DNA of 64,000 bases, from contig JACGCK010000200.1 of assembly GCA_014925825.1 (NCBI GenBank), positions 1 through 64,000 of the forward strand, read 5' to 3'. Numbering within the stretch: the stretch's first letter is position 1; each line of letters opens with the position of its first letter. This stretch comes from Pholiota molesta. Taxonomy: Eukaryota; Basidiomycota; Agaricomycetes; Agaricales; Strophariaceae. Below are positions 35,101-46,867 of this stretch, piece after piece. Both the position numbers and the translations under genes were made by a program. The notes beneath the pieces were generated by a model. The model was not told the DNA's origin and did no database searches. It saw only the letters and a program-made list of their open reading frames with translations.

Positions 35101-35601
35101 GGGTGTGGTAAAAAGTATCGTTCGTAGTGCCCAAAAAACTGATCTACTTGAGTTTTCTTGGATATATCTCGAAGACGAGCATGCCTCAAGCTCAAGCTGG
35201 ATTTTATTATTTTTTGATTCAATCTGCAGCGACGCGACATACTTTCGAGTATGACAGCACCCCCTAATTATTGTGGGAAAATGACGGAACCGTGACCGCG
35301 TTGACGATCTGGAGTCAATTGTCCTTTTGTTGTACTCATTGTCAATCACCTCGCTGCTATGACATTTTGACAAAGTGTTCTCTCTCTTTTCAAAGAAGCA
35401 AAGCAGTGAGTAACAGGTGGCTCTCTTTCAACATAGCCAGCTTTTTGTTTCCTGTGAGTTTATAAAAATCGCGCTGAGCGGCAAAACTAACTTCAAGCTT
35501 CTTTATCTCAAATGATTGTATAGTTTTGGACTGGGTCCCTCTTACTAGCTCTCTTCAACGCGATAAAAACATCTTCAGGAAGCAAATCTTGTTAATCTGC
35601 G
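35101..35601. other. Intergenic region between NOP14 and the hypothetical gene
   Basis: 3' end of NOP14 and 5' region of the next gene in the same direction. No coding support. Confidence 0.55.
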
Positions 35602-36702
35602 ATGCCACCCACTCTCCGTTCGTCTCACTCTGCTCAAAGTTCACCAGTTTCAAGCAAACCTTTGGCAAACAACTTCTTGCACAGTACGAGCAACACCCCT
35701 TCGACGACTCCCACTCGCAAAGCTCCTCAATGTTCGAAATGCAAGCGACCTCGCGCGGGACATCCGCGATCGGGATGTCCGTTCACAGATTCGCCACCTC
35801 CTGAACAGTTGAACCTGCCAAACGCGTCCGAAAGCCACTTGACCGATGCATTGGGCTCGATGGTGATCGCAACTCCGGGACCCAGCGAACGCGATGAAGA
35901 CACGAAGGCTTTCCTCAGAAATCGCCGACGCCCATCTGCACTTCCGGCCATCAGACAGAGCGAGAGCTTGCTGTCTTTATCGACGAACTCAAAGGAGATT
36001 GTGGCGCGTCTTTCGCAGCCGGGTGTATTTGACGAAACGGGCGTAGAAGAAAAAGGAAAGGCTTCTAGGATTGTGCGTTGGCAGGAAACGATCGCTAGTA
36101 TGCCTACCCCTGCGAAAACGACGTCGAAGAGCAAGACCCCTGGACGTTCACACATGCCCGGTACACTTATCCCCCCGACACCGGATAGCAGCTTCACTTC
36201 CTCGCACGAAGGCTCCTTTATGAAAAAGGAATCGCCGTCTGCGAACTCGATGAAACCCCTCAGTGAAGACGAATCCGGGACGGACCAGGAAGACCACGCC
36301 ACGAGCTCCCATGGAAGTTCTGCCGGCACCGTGACACGTCGCGCCCAACCCCTTCAACGAACGATGAGTACAGAAGAACGCGACATATTCGTCTCGAAGC
36401 TCTCTGGCGAGGCTTCTGCGACTATCTACATAATACCCAAGGCGGATGTCGATGCCATCCTTACGCAAGCTAGAGCACTCGGATTTATAGCCGAGCTAGT
36501 CATGAACAAGGACGAGGGTGACCCGAACGCGCTTATTATCCTTGGCCGCGACGAGAACGCCGTGCTGGCCCTTCTTCGCAAGGTGGAGACGGAGAATCGC
36601 AAGGCTGAACTCAGCAAGCCGCGATCTTCTTCACTTAGGACTGCAGCTGGCGCCGCCGTCGTTGGTGCGGTTGGAGCTTGGGCAGGGCTGGCATTCAGTT
36701 AA
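35602..36702 (+). CDS. Hypothetical protein with a CX2CX6HX4C mini zinc motif and hydrophobic C-terminal tail
   Basis: Uninterrupted frame of 366 residues from an ATG; family not recognised. The N-terminal third is Ser/Thr/Pro-rich and holds a compact putative metal site: Cys44, Cys47, His54, Cys59 in CSKCKRPRAGHPRSGCPF. The middle is low complexity. Residues about 255-340 look folded, beginning TEERDIFVSKLSGEASATIY and continuing with alternating helix and strand propensity (ALGFIAELVMNKD, NALIILGRDENAVLALLRK). The last 19 residues (AAGAAVVGAVGAWAGLAFS) are small and hydrophobic, like a tail anchor or glycine-zipper helix. Codon-scale regularity and absence of introns over 1.1 kb support a real gene. 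Function unknown. Confidence 0.7.
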   Translation: MPPTLRSSHSAQSSPVSSKPLANNFLHSTSNTPSTTPTRKAPQCSKCKRPRAGHPRSGCPFTDSPPPEQLNLPNASESHLTDALGSMVIATPGPSERDEDTKAFLRNRRRPSALPAIRQSESLLSLSTNSKEIVARLSQPGVFDETGVEEKGKASRIVRWQETIASMPTPAKTTSKSKTPGRSHMPGTLIPPTPDSSFTSSHEGSFMKKESPSANSMKPLSEDESGTDQEDHATSSHGSSAGTVTRRAQPLQRTMSTEERDIFVSKLSGEASATIYIIPKADVDAILTQARALGFIAELVMNKDEGDPNALIILGRDENAVLALLRKVETENRKAELSKPRSSSLRTAAGAAVVGAVGAWAGLAFS

Positions 36703-39552
36703 GCTTGCCATCCTCGTCAGCAGGTTTGATTGGGTGTTGTACTTTCTCCGCCGTGTACCTCTCGATTTTTTTTCCACTCTTAGTTCTCGGGCAAATAACT
36801 CGCATTTCTTTGGACAGTTTTGGACTAAACTGAACACAAAGTTTTCCTTATTGTGGTCTTATAATCATTATTTCCTCTCATTCTTCTAAACAGCCCTCGC
36901 ATCTCGACTGTATCATTATCCCTGGCTGTTCTCGCTGTATAAACCCATCTAGGAAAGGTTCTAGCTATCGCAGTTCTCCATATCATACGGGACTACATGA
37001 TTGCATCATGTTCAATAATAATTCTGATATCACCCACCGCTCAAGCTGGTCATCATACATTTTAAGGACGATTCAGACCGTATTATCAGCGGTTGAAATC
37101 CACTATCTTCGGGGCCGTATGGAACGGTCTGCAACGGTACCGTGTGGCGTGCACATCGAAGAAATAATTCTGAAGCAAAATTAATGTACGTACTACGAAT
37201 TCTTTCTATTGAACTGGTCAATTAATGAAAGAGGACTTCGCGATCCAGGAAAAACCCTTCTAATAGACACACGGTTATACATTATAGCACGTCTCTGGAC
37301 GTACCCCCGGACACACTGGATCGCGAAGCGCCTCCTTTACGTTCGCCCTTCGAGTTTGAGATACGGATATCAGCTTGTTGCTGGCTTTCTCTTTCACTGC
37401 GAGACAGGTGATTATAAGAATAAGAAGAACGACCGCCGCACATCGTTCACCATTGAACATATAATAATATTACTTTCAGCTGCATGATACACCCAATTTG
37501 GAGATGAGTTGTAATAAACCTTGTGCGCCAGCCGGACTGAGCTAGTAGCTCGACGCCGCACGGGAGCGAGAGGAGAGAGGCTTCTAAGTTTTGAGTCTCG
37601 AGCTAGAACCGTCTTGATACTGTACACTGCGCACATTATATATTACAGCATATACTACTCTTCAACCCAATTCTAGAGAAGCGGATTCGATTTGCGAAAT
37701 TCCACTGGCTATATCCACCGCGTTTTGCACTAGCGACTTTCATAGGACTAACGCGCTCTGTCGCGCGGTCGCTTCCAGCTTCCAGCGAGAATATGTATAC
37801 TCTCAGCTTAGCGCGCGATCGTTTTCTGTTTATGTACCGCATCTGCAGGCGGCTCTGCTCTAGGACGAAAGGGTAAGGAATTTCAGCAGCGCGGCGGCCG
37901 GCGATTCGACATTTAGATAAGTGGGCTTACAATACACAGCGCACCTTCGGATTACTTGTCCGGGTCATGAGGAGGATAAGAGTATGTACGATATAGTTTA
38001 AGCCACAACTGGATGACCGACCTTTAGAGGGCCGCCAATGGTTGGTCATGGGTTCATGATATGCAAGAATCATATGGTAAGTCTTTAATTTGCGAAACAT
38101 GTGTGCGGCGCCATGCTTGGTGCCAGAACATGTGGATATAAAAGTATCGAGGTGGATATAGGTGGATATGGATACGTGGGTGTGTCCTTGGATATGGCTT
38201 CTCGACAAGAAAGGAAAATAAAAGGAGCATTGGGCTAGCAACTAGAAGAAAATTAAAAGGGTTCGAGAACTAATGGTGGACATAATTACTTAACTTACAT
38301 CGTGTATCGTTACACAGACATAGGTGGCATACAAGTTCAAATTCAATGTAAATGAGATCCGACGCCGCGATGCGCTGTGTGCGATAACAGAACAGCCGCC
38401 ACATCCATACTCATACTTGCCACTATCGGCATGTACATAGTAGTTCTATGAAATTAAATATTAAAGGCTAAATAGATGAGCAGATCCACTCTGCTTGGAT
38501 TCAGAAGGTGCCACAGAGCACTTAGCGCTTAGCGCCTTGTTCGACATTCGCGTCGGCGAAGGTAAATTTAAGTCGCGATCCCGGCTGAGCGACACCGATT
38601 TGCGGTGGCAATTCATTTCAAATTACACTATGTACATATGTGGGTGTAAGTGTTGAGTGTGAGCGCAGCGCCTGCGATGCACCCCACAATAAAATGAAGC
38701 CTTCAGTACGCCCGCTTGGGCCGGGCCCGAGTAAATACTGTGCGCTCGATGTGTGTTGCTCGGTGTAATCGACGGAGTAATGAAATTAACCCCTGAATGG
38801 GCAAGAAGGTGGAATTCAAGGCGCGTCCAGTTTTCCGGGTTAAATATCTGTCCAAACTATAAGTCAGCTCTAACGGCGACTGGCTGCGCCGTTGTTGCCT
38901 TGCGGGCAGAAGGGCTTGTGTCTTGATCTAGATAGGAAATTCAAAAACCACATCATTAGTTAATCCAAGGTCGAACGATACCGCTATACAAGCATGAATA
39001 GGCAGCCTAAAACAGAATGGTTTGTAGTTTCAGATCTCACATTTTTACAAGGAAGTAAATCACGCACCGTGCAGCCGCCAGCGGTTTGCGCGTTTCAATC
39101 TGTAAGATCATACAAACCAAGGGCTTTGCACGGCTAGGCGCCGAAACTTCACTAAAGCCCAGCTATATTTGTTAAATTGGTCTGCAAAAAGCAACGAGCT
39201 AAGCAGGCTTATTGCTCAACTAATGGATGTTTAGAAACCAGTGCTTGCAATTGCTTTACTCGATTGGACGTAAAGTCAAAAGCGGGCGCTTAAATTGGAT
39301 TCTTGTAAAATTTGAGTAGTATGCGAGTCTAAAATGTTTTTTAAACCACACCCTCTCAGAAAACTTTGTTTTAAATTTGGCTTGGGCTCGGAAACAATAA
39401 GAACTTAGAAGTTGAGAAGAACATTATATATCAACTTTTCAACTGATCATGAGCGCTTTGCCAGTGAGCGGCCAAGTAATGCCGACAATTATGTCATAAG
39501 TTCTCACGGCTTCTGAACGGATGATGGGAGGTTGGGAGGTGGTCGGCGCGGT
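36703..39552. other. 2.8-kb region without a supported gene
   Basis: Short scattered frames only. AT-rich stretches and the phrase TTAGCGCTTAGCGC (38522-38535), which recurs at about 54777. No domain, no exon chain. Confidence 0.5.
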
Positions 39553-42276
39553 ATGTCACACCAGCGCCTGCTGCAAAAGTCGCGTCTCACTGCTTTCACC
39601 CGTTCCCCTTCACCATATCGCATCTCACTATTTGCGATCCACAACCACCACCGTTCTTTCCATGACTTTCGTGCATACGAAGAGGATCCACGCTGGCCCG
39701 GTTGGCAGGTAATTGTCGGCATTGAGACGCACGCACAAATCAAGTCGAGGAGGAAGCTGTTTTCAGGTGCGCTGGTGCTATGTTATGCACTTGCATAAAC
39801 AATGCTTATTTGACTCTTAAGATGCATTTAACTCGAACCTAGAGGACGAGCCGAACACCCATGTTGTTCCGTTCGACGCTGCCTTTCCTGGGACTCTACC
39901 TGTCAGTATCTATAACAATTTCATTGACGTCGACATCGAATTAACTGGCTAAACAGAAATTAAATCCGAAATGCGTCGACCTTGGTCTACGAACCGCCCT
40001 TGCATTGGAATGCAGCATCAATCGGCGCTCGTCCTTCGACCGCAAGCATTATTTTTATTCAGACTTGCCGTCAGGCTATCAAATTACCCAGCAATACTGT
40101 GAGTATTTTCTTATGATTTTAGTCCCTTGCCTCTCTGCATCCCCAGTGTAGACATGTAGATCTGGGGACGTAATTGAACAAATTTTAAGCCTTAAATTCC
40201 AACATTTTAGCTCATTTGGACATTCTTTAGCCCCACTAGCGAGAGATGGGACGCTACAGATCACTACAGGCGGCAAACATCCGTTCACGGTCAGGATAAA
40301 GCAAATCCAATTGGAACAGGTACGTCTGCGATCTCTGATGTTCTGACACTGTCTTGAATTTTTATGCATTTTCATTTTTGTCTTTAGGATACCGCCAAGT
40401 CAACTTTCAACCCACGCACGCGAACTTCTCGAATTGACCTCAATAGGGCGGGTGCAGGGCTTATGGAAATTGTGTCCGAGCCTGATATGCGGTCAGTTTC
40501 ACTTTTTGTTTTTGTATCTCATTTCTTTGCCCCGGGAGATTTTTGTGGGGTCGGCCGTGTCATTGGCTAGTCGTATTGTATGGAACGTTGATTAGCACTT
40601 TAAGAAGTTGATGCCGGCCAGCATTTTGATTTCTAACCTTGCCACTGTCCATCTCTCTGGAACGGGAGTTATTGGCAATGTGTAACATGTCCTTATATTT
40701 CACCTCTTTCCTACGCCATTCAACTCATCTCTGGTCTCCCATATTCTCTTATATACAGTTGCTGACATTTTTCTGTTACGGACAGGTCTCCGGAAGAGGC
40801 TGCGGCATACGTGCGCACCCTTCAATCAATTCTACGCGCGATGGGGTCGAGTGATGGAAATATGGAGCAGGTATGAGTATTTCCCTTATTTTCATGTTTC
40901 GCACAGTATCACTAAATGGCTGACGATATCTTGATACTAGGGCTCCATGCGGTGCGACGTGAATATTTCCGTGAACAGGAAGGGAGAACCCCCCGGCACA
41001 CGCTGTGAGATCAAGAACTTGAACAGTGTGCGGTTCATGATGGCTGCTATAAGTAAGTTGTTTTTTTGCCCTCATTTCTCGTCCTCGAGCATAATCTGAT
41101 TTCGTATTCTGCGCAGCACATGAGGTGCACCGACAAATTGCATTTTTAACAGAAAATCCGGGCGAGCATGTGCCGCAGGAGACGCGCGGGTTCAACGAGG
41201 ACACGTTCACGACGTTCCGTCTGCGGTCCAAGGAGGATGCGCCGGATTATCGGTACATGCCGGATGTCAACTTGGGCGTACTGGTGCTGAGCGAAGTGAG
41301 TGGGTATATCCCGGACTGCTGTTATAAAACATAGTTCTAACATATGTTTTTTTCTAAAAATTTCTCTTTTCTTCGACGCTGTAGGCGCGAATTAATGACA
41401 TCAAAGCCACGCTTCCGCCCCTTCCACACGAGACCCGCGAGCGTCTGCTCGAGAAATACCCTATCCTCCGGGAAAAGGCGAGGCAAGCAAGTCTGGACGT
41501 GCTGCTTGTCAACAACGAGCGAGTTGTAGGGTGGGACGGCGAGGACGCGGGTGGAGCCATTCGATGGTTCGAGGAACTGTGCGAAGGCGGTCGGGATCCC
41601 GCGCTGGTTCTCAACTGGTATGCTAGGATCCTTTCTCATTTTGAAGGATGGCTTTGAATGTTAATTTTCTCTTTCTATTTCGGTTATCTCTTTTGAAGGC
41701 TGACTCAAGAGCTCGTGGGCCAGCTCGCATCAAGAAAGGAAACACTGTCCGACAATACGCTCTCTACAAGCCAGTTTGGAGCCCTCGTGGATTTGGTTGC
41801 TAGTAGGACTATCACTGGTCCGCCATTTTGCTTTGAGTGTCTATTATTGTTAATAATCAAAATATTGTACAGGGACGTCAGGCAAGTTCTTACTCCGCCA
41901 TATGCTCGCCAACCCGTCGGAGCGCCCGACGAAGGAGATCGCTGAAGAGCTGGAGCTCATCGCATTGACACCATCCCCAACGTCTGCGCCCAGCTCATCA
42001 TCATCATCATCATCATCATCATCGTTGCAATCATCTTCCACCAGCTCCACTTCCACCTCGGCTTTTTCTTCGTCGCCTCCTCCCGTATCTCCAGAGCTGC
42101 ATGCCCTATGCACCGCGGCAATCTCTGCGCTTCCGAGCGAAGTCGCAGCTGTGCGCGCGGGGAACAGGAATGTGGTGAACAAGATTGTGGGGCATGTTAT
42201 GCGCGCGAGCAGAGGCCGGGCGGATGCGCTGGTCGTGAAGACGTTGGTGGAGGAGCTGATTATGGGGAAGAAATGA
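39553..42276 (+). CDS. PET112: Mitochondrial glutamyl-tRNA(Gln) amidotransferase subunit B (GatB/PET112)
   Basis: Subunit of the GatFAB/GatCAB transamidase that converts Glu-tRNA(Gln) to Gln-tRNA(Gln) in mitochondria. Eleven exons: 39553-39766, 39822-39901, 39957-40098, 40231-40319, 40388-40491, 40786-40870, 40941-41052, 41117-41295, 41385-41617, 41699-41816, 41872-42276; 586 residues in one unbroken phase. An Arg/Ser/His-rich presequence-like N-terminus leads into [11 protein letters not shown]. Then come [91 protein letters not shown] and [14 protein letters not shown]. The C-terminal YqeY-like helical domain carries an inserted poly-Ser tract before [17 protein letters not shown]. The start is the first ATG in frame. 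Intron 5 is 294 bp, long for this gene. Confidence 0.95.
41995..42023 (+). repeat. (TCA)n microsatellite encoding poly-Ser inside GatB
   Basis: Nine TCA units plus a partial one, in frame, encoding an uninterrupted Ser run between the GatB middle and C-terminal domains. Likely length-variable. Confidence 0.9.
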
Positions 42277-42853
42277 AGGAAGGAAGGAGGAAAGAACGGC
42301 TGCCCCCATGTTCTGTCGTCGAGTGGACAGGCAATACTAGGGGTTTTGCCCCGACTTCGTATTTGCCAGAGATCTACATTGAAATACCCTGTTCTTGCGG
42401 CTGTTGTCAAGCCCTCCGTCTGTTTTTGTCCTCTAGTCCCTGGTTGAGGGCGTGTTCGCGATTCGCTGCACATCGAGCACGTATTTTATGTCTCTTTCTC
42501 CTGCTTTGCTTACATTTCACCTGGCGATTGATCAACGCAGATGTCTTCATTTTCGGCCATGACGCGCGGTGCCCGTAGACGTAGCGGTGGCGGCATACTT
42601 AATACGAAAAGATGCAGATTCAACAGGAAAAAAGCGATACAGTATCGGCATTCTGCAAATACCCCGTACATTTGCCGGCCAATTTTTAGTTCCCACAACA
42701 CTCCTTATCTTACACAACATACACTGAAGCATTTGGTCTTCTCCATTACTAGCGAGGAAAATGAGGACGAAAAAAATAATGAGGAAAACGCCGTTCGATG
42801 TTCCCCCTCCTTCTAGTATTAGTATCAGAGAGTTGAGTGCTATTAGCCTCTTG
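42277..42853. other. Intergenic region after GatB
   Basis: Probable GatB 3' UTR and the 5' region of the caspase-like gene. No coding support. Confidence 0.55.
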
Positions 42854-44997
42854 ATGTCTCCGTGAGTCATAGAGCTGAAGCTGCAACAGTGCAACTGACA
42901 TCTGGGTTTCAGCAAGGACTTGTCAACGCGGCTCTTCGCTGTACTAATTGGCATAAATCATTATGCATCCCCATCACTAAGACTTCGTGGTGCAGTGGCG
43001 GATGCGCACCGTGTCAGCCAGTTTTTGGAAAACCACCTTGGTGTGCCATCCTCACAGATCATCCGCCTCATCGACGAGAACGCTACCCGCAGCACAATCA
43101 TTGAGGCCCTCATAGATCTGAGAATGGATAATCGTATACGGAAGGACGACGCTATCCTTATATATTATGCTGGCCGTAGCACGCAGATCGAGCAAATGGC
43201 GGCAATAATTCCTTACGATTGCGCAGATGAGACCAACAAGGATGGTCTCATTCCCTATTTTACGCTTGAACTTTTGCTAGTGGGGATCGCAAGAAACAAG
43301 GGGAATAACATTGTGAGTCGTTCATCCAGCATGCAACAACAAAATTCATAAAACTGAATTATATCAGACCGTCATTTTTGATTGCAATCATTCTGGTCCT
43401 GGAACCACATTCACCGGTTTCGATAGTGGTCCTGGAGCTCGTATTGTGGAATTTCATTCTGGCGAAGACGAGACAACAGCCCAAGAGGATTTCTTTTTAC
43501 GCACCCCTCAAGGCCCAACATCGCACGTCCTTCTCGCAGCATGTGGCCCTACAGAAAATGCCCATGAAGAAAATGGACATGGGGTCTTCACGGATTGCCT
43601 GCTCAAATTGTTGAATCAGATTCCGCCGCATAAGCTACGTTATTCGGATATCATCCCCCGTCTAAAATTGTCTCAGTACGTGTGTGGCTTGTATGTTAGT
43701 TATCGCATTTCTGCTCATTGATTTGTGTGTTTTATAGGCAGACTCCCCAATGTGAAGGGTTTTATAGGAATAGGACCTTATTCACCCCCGTAGGTCCAAA
43801 ACAATCCACGTTCTTTCTTGTTCAAAATGCAAAGAATATCAGTGGACGGTATTATGTGTATGCTGGCACACAACACAATGTTACTCGCGATCGCAATTTC
43901 TCTACCTATCGCAAGACCTATCACGAGAGCGACTTTAGCCTCAACCAAAAGATCACTGCCCTCCTCGCTGATGAACTGCATCACTTCTTCACCACAGCCG
44001 AACTCCCAGATCACACTCCTGATTTGAACCTTGAACTTGATGGACCTATAGCTGCAATTGCGATGGTGGATAAAAAGCCGGAAGAGAAAACACATTTTCT
44101 TAGAATTCGCATCCCTCTTGACAACAAATTTCTACGTGTCTATCGTGACATGGAAGAAGTCGATAAATCTGTATACAATCTCCAAGACGAAGTCCAAGGT
44201 TCGCACGCCGAAATTATTTTCACGGACAAGGAGGAACTTGAAGTAAGGACAACGATACGGACGGTTACTCATCATGCGTTTAGCCACATCATCGAGGGTT
44301 TTGATATCCTACCGCTGTATCTGTCAAGGATGGCTCACTTCTACCGGGAACTCAACCTGCTCGATAACTTTGCAGATACTACTGCCAATGATGAAATTCA
44401 AAGGAACATTGGAGTGGAATTCTATCAGCTTCGGGAGGTATCTGTGGTCGCTGAATCCACTGGGTTTCTGGATGAAAAACTGGAACCTATGGATCAAAAT
44501 TTGTACAGAGACGGCAAGATTGACTTGGTTGTTGCGGATGAGTACGGCTACCCTATCCCTTACGGCCTGAAGCTCGCCAACAGATCAGGCCGGAACCTTT
44601 ATGTGAATCTGTTCCATTTTGCTAACAGCGATCTTAGTATATGTGAGCCTACTAATTTTTATCTTGCTTAATAAATTTGAGCTCATTCAATCTATCTCAT
44701 CGGTCAGCGCCTTGTATTGAGGATCGCAGTATTTCCGTTGCCCTTCAACAGCAATGTGACTTAACAATTGGTTATGGCCCAAATGGATACTCGCCTATTT
44801 GCTACGAGATCTTAGACGGCTACGACGTTGATGTCGGATACCTCAAGATTTACTTATCCACTGAACGCGTCGATCTTGATCATCTTACACATTTGTCGCC
44901 TTTCACGGAGACAAAGACTTCTGTGATTGGACACTATACACCAACTGCCAATCCTTGGATTGAAATTGCAATTCCGATCATACAAACTCGCCATTGA
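42854..44997 (+). CDS. Caspase-like (peptidase C14 fold) protein with both catalytic residues replaced
   Basis: Exons: 42854-42861, 42913-43312, 43368-43675, 43738-44642, 44708-44997; 1911 nt, 636 residues in phase. The first exon encodes only 8 nt (ATG TCT CC) and splices to give MSPKDLSTRLFAVLIGINHY, the typical caspase/metacaspase first strand. The domain continues LRGAVADAHRVSQFL and LIYYAGRS, where metacaspases have YYAGHG, so the catalytic His is Arg91. It continues VIFDCNHSGPG, where they have DCCHSG, so the catalytic Cys is Asn143. A C-terminal part of about 390 residues ends with a module (LTIGYG...DGYDVDVGYLKIYLSTE) that I recall from basidiomycete caspase-domain proteins. Probably a non-proteolytic pseudo-enzyme. 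It is convergent with a HET-domain gene, 241 bp apart. Confidence 0.88.
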
Positions 44998-45238
44998 ATT
45001 TGTCTGCTGCCCGTAAAGATGGTGGATGGACATGAGATCTGTGGCCATTGTGTTTTCATTGAGTATGAAAAACTACCACTGTAAAGCAACCAACTTATAG
45101 CAGTTTCACTTGAATCATAGTGGGTTAGTTGGACTACTTAGGCATTTGCACTCTCGATATTCTTTGCAAATAGCACAATGGGAATAGAGTTCCAATATGA
45201 CACATATTTCCATTCCAACAGTAAAGTCAATTTATAAA

Positions 45239-46867
45239 TTAGAGGTACACACTGAGCAATTTCATTTTCATGGCGCTTAAGGATTTCTTCTCGAGCGTGG
45301 TTGAGATTGAATTATGCGCAGAGTTGTTGGAGATGTTCTGACGAACCCGAATTGATTTGCGCGTATCGATTTTAGAAGTGGGCCCGAAATGCTTTGAGGA
45401 GAGAGCGTTCATCTGGAAATCTTTGAATGGCGTTGGAATGCCAAGGATTATAGCAGATGCAGAGAATGGGATGTGCACACAATCCGCGGTGTCGTCCTCC
45501 CCGAACGTATATATACCAACGAAGATACTGCTAGAATGCGTTGGCACTAAAGAATCATAAAAGGCGGAAATTTGAGAAGGCCTTTCTGCAAATCGTTTCT
45601 GGAGGAGAATCTCTACTGTCTCGAACGACTCGGGAGGAAACTTTAACTTCATGCTGAGGTCAAAGGGTCCGGATTTTCGGGTTGAATCATAATGCAGATG
45701 AACCGATTCCACGTGAACTTGAATGAGTAGCAACCTCACTCGTAAACCAAGGTGAGTGAGGGTCATAGGCTCCAAGAGAATAGGAAAATAAGCAGCGGTC
45801 TTAGCGATGGGGTGCGTGCCTACGGCATGAGGTTCTTCGAAAAGATAGCATTCTGGTTGAGATGGAATGAGACGCGAGGTGTGAATTGTGTCCGAAATTG
45901 CATCTCCTCCCCAGTTCAGAACCTGGATGACATGGGAAGTATGCCTCGAGCTGATGATCGCCTCTATAAGTCGAAAAAATGCACGCTCTGATCCCTCACC
46001 GTATGAGGTAGAGAAATTGACGCCAAATATTCCCATGAGTGAATATGCCCGGTCCTCTCCTCGTGTTGTGTCTCGGGATGCAGCCCAAGACATGCGAGTC
46101 GCAACATCGCTGCCAGCGAGAGGATGGAAAGATACAAGCTCAAGCGCTTGTATCCTCGTTGCTTTAAGAATGATTTCCTGGATCTTCTGATAGGCCTTAT
46201 CGTTGAAATGAGTATCGGATGTCACCAAACGAATCCAGGGATGACCGTAATAAAATTGCATGTGCTTGGGAGCTAGAAGTTCTTGCAAAGTCCAACCACG
46301 TTTAAACCAGTTATCGAGATGCATATTTTCAAAAGAGGTGGTGTCGCGAAGGTGGGTGATACATACGTATGAGTTCCGATACCATTTATACATGGATTGG
46401 ATGGATTCGTCTAGTTCAGAACTACTATCCTTGTTGATGCAAAGTGTGTCGATCCACGCAAAGGAAACACGATGATCCTCATAGGCGACTCGGCAGAAGT
46501 TTTCAACTTTCTGGTACTCTGGTCTCTTTTGATATGGCTGCGCTCCTGGGAGTGTATCTCCATATACGATCTCCTTGCTTTGCCAAGTATGCGAAAGGAT
46601 AGCAAAGCGTGCAAACTTTCCAAAGAGGAACTGGTAGATTGTCTCCAAAGGGTGTTCCCTGATGTCTTCCTCCTGCAATGCCTCCTGTCGTTCTGAGGCT
46701 AAAGATGGTTGGCTTCCAAGGTCATCGATCGTTTTCTTCAATTTAGACAGCATGTCTGCGTCAACGCCAGCCTGAGCCATTTTGGTTGCGATGTGTCCGA
46801 CAACTTCGTTTCTTTCAACGAGTTTTATTTTTGGGAATTCTAGAAGGTAAATCATGCGAAGGGGCAT
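45239..46867 (-). CDS. HET-domain (heterokaryon incompatibility-like) protein
   Basis: Intronless frame with the HET signature: FAILSHTWQSKEIVYGD, then VSFAWIDTLCINK, YKWYRNSYVCITHL, WFKRGWTLQELLAP, and later RAYSLMGIFGVNFSTSYGEG. HET domains occur in fungal non-self recognition proteins that trigger cell death on incompatible fusion. The ATG used here gives 542 residues. The frame stays open upstream to about 46995 with no earlier ATG, and an N-terminal helical stretch (PVIPQELFDALRKHAF) lies in that extension, so a short upstream exon probably supplies the true start. The last about 200 residues contain no recognised domain, and no NACHT or repeat module follows. It lies tail-to-tail with the caspase-like gene. 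Confidence 0.85.
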   Translation of the reverse strand: MPLRMIYLLEFPKIKLVERNEVVGHIATKMAQAGVDADMLSKLKKTIDDLGSQPSLASERQEALQEEDIREHPLETIYQFLFGKFARFAILSHTWQSKEIVYGDTLPGAQPYQKRPEYQKVENFCRVAYEDHRVSFAWIDTLCINKDSSSELDESIQSMYKWYRNSYVCITHLRDTTSFENMHLDNWFKRGWTLQELLAPKHMQFYYGHPWIRLVTSDTHFNDKAYQKIQEIILKATRIQALELVSFHPLAGSDVATRMSWAASRDTTRGEDRAYSLMGIFGVNFSTSYGEGSERAFFRLIEAIISSRHTSHVIQVLNWGGDAISDTIHTSRLIPSQPECYLFEEPHAVGTHPIAKTAAYFPILLEPMTLTHLGLRVRLLLIQVHVESVHLHYDSTRKSGPFDLSMKLKFPPESFETVEILLQKRFAERPSQISAFYDSLVPTHSSSIFVGIYTFGEDDTADCVHIPFSASAIILGIPTPFKDFQMNALSSKHFGPTSKIDTRKSIRVRQNISNNSAHNSISTTLEKKSLSAMKMKLLSVYL

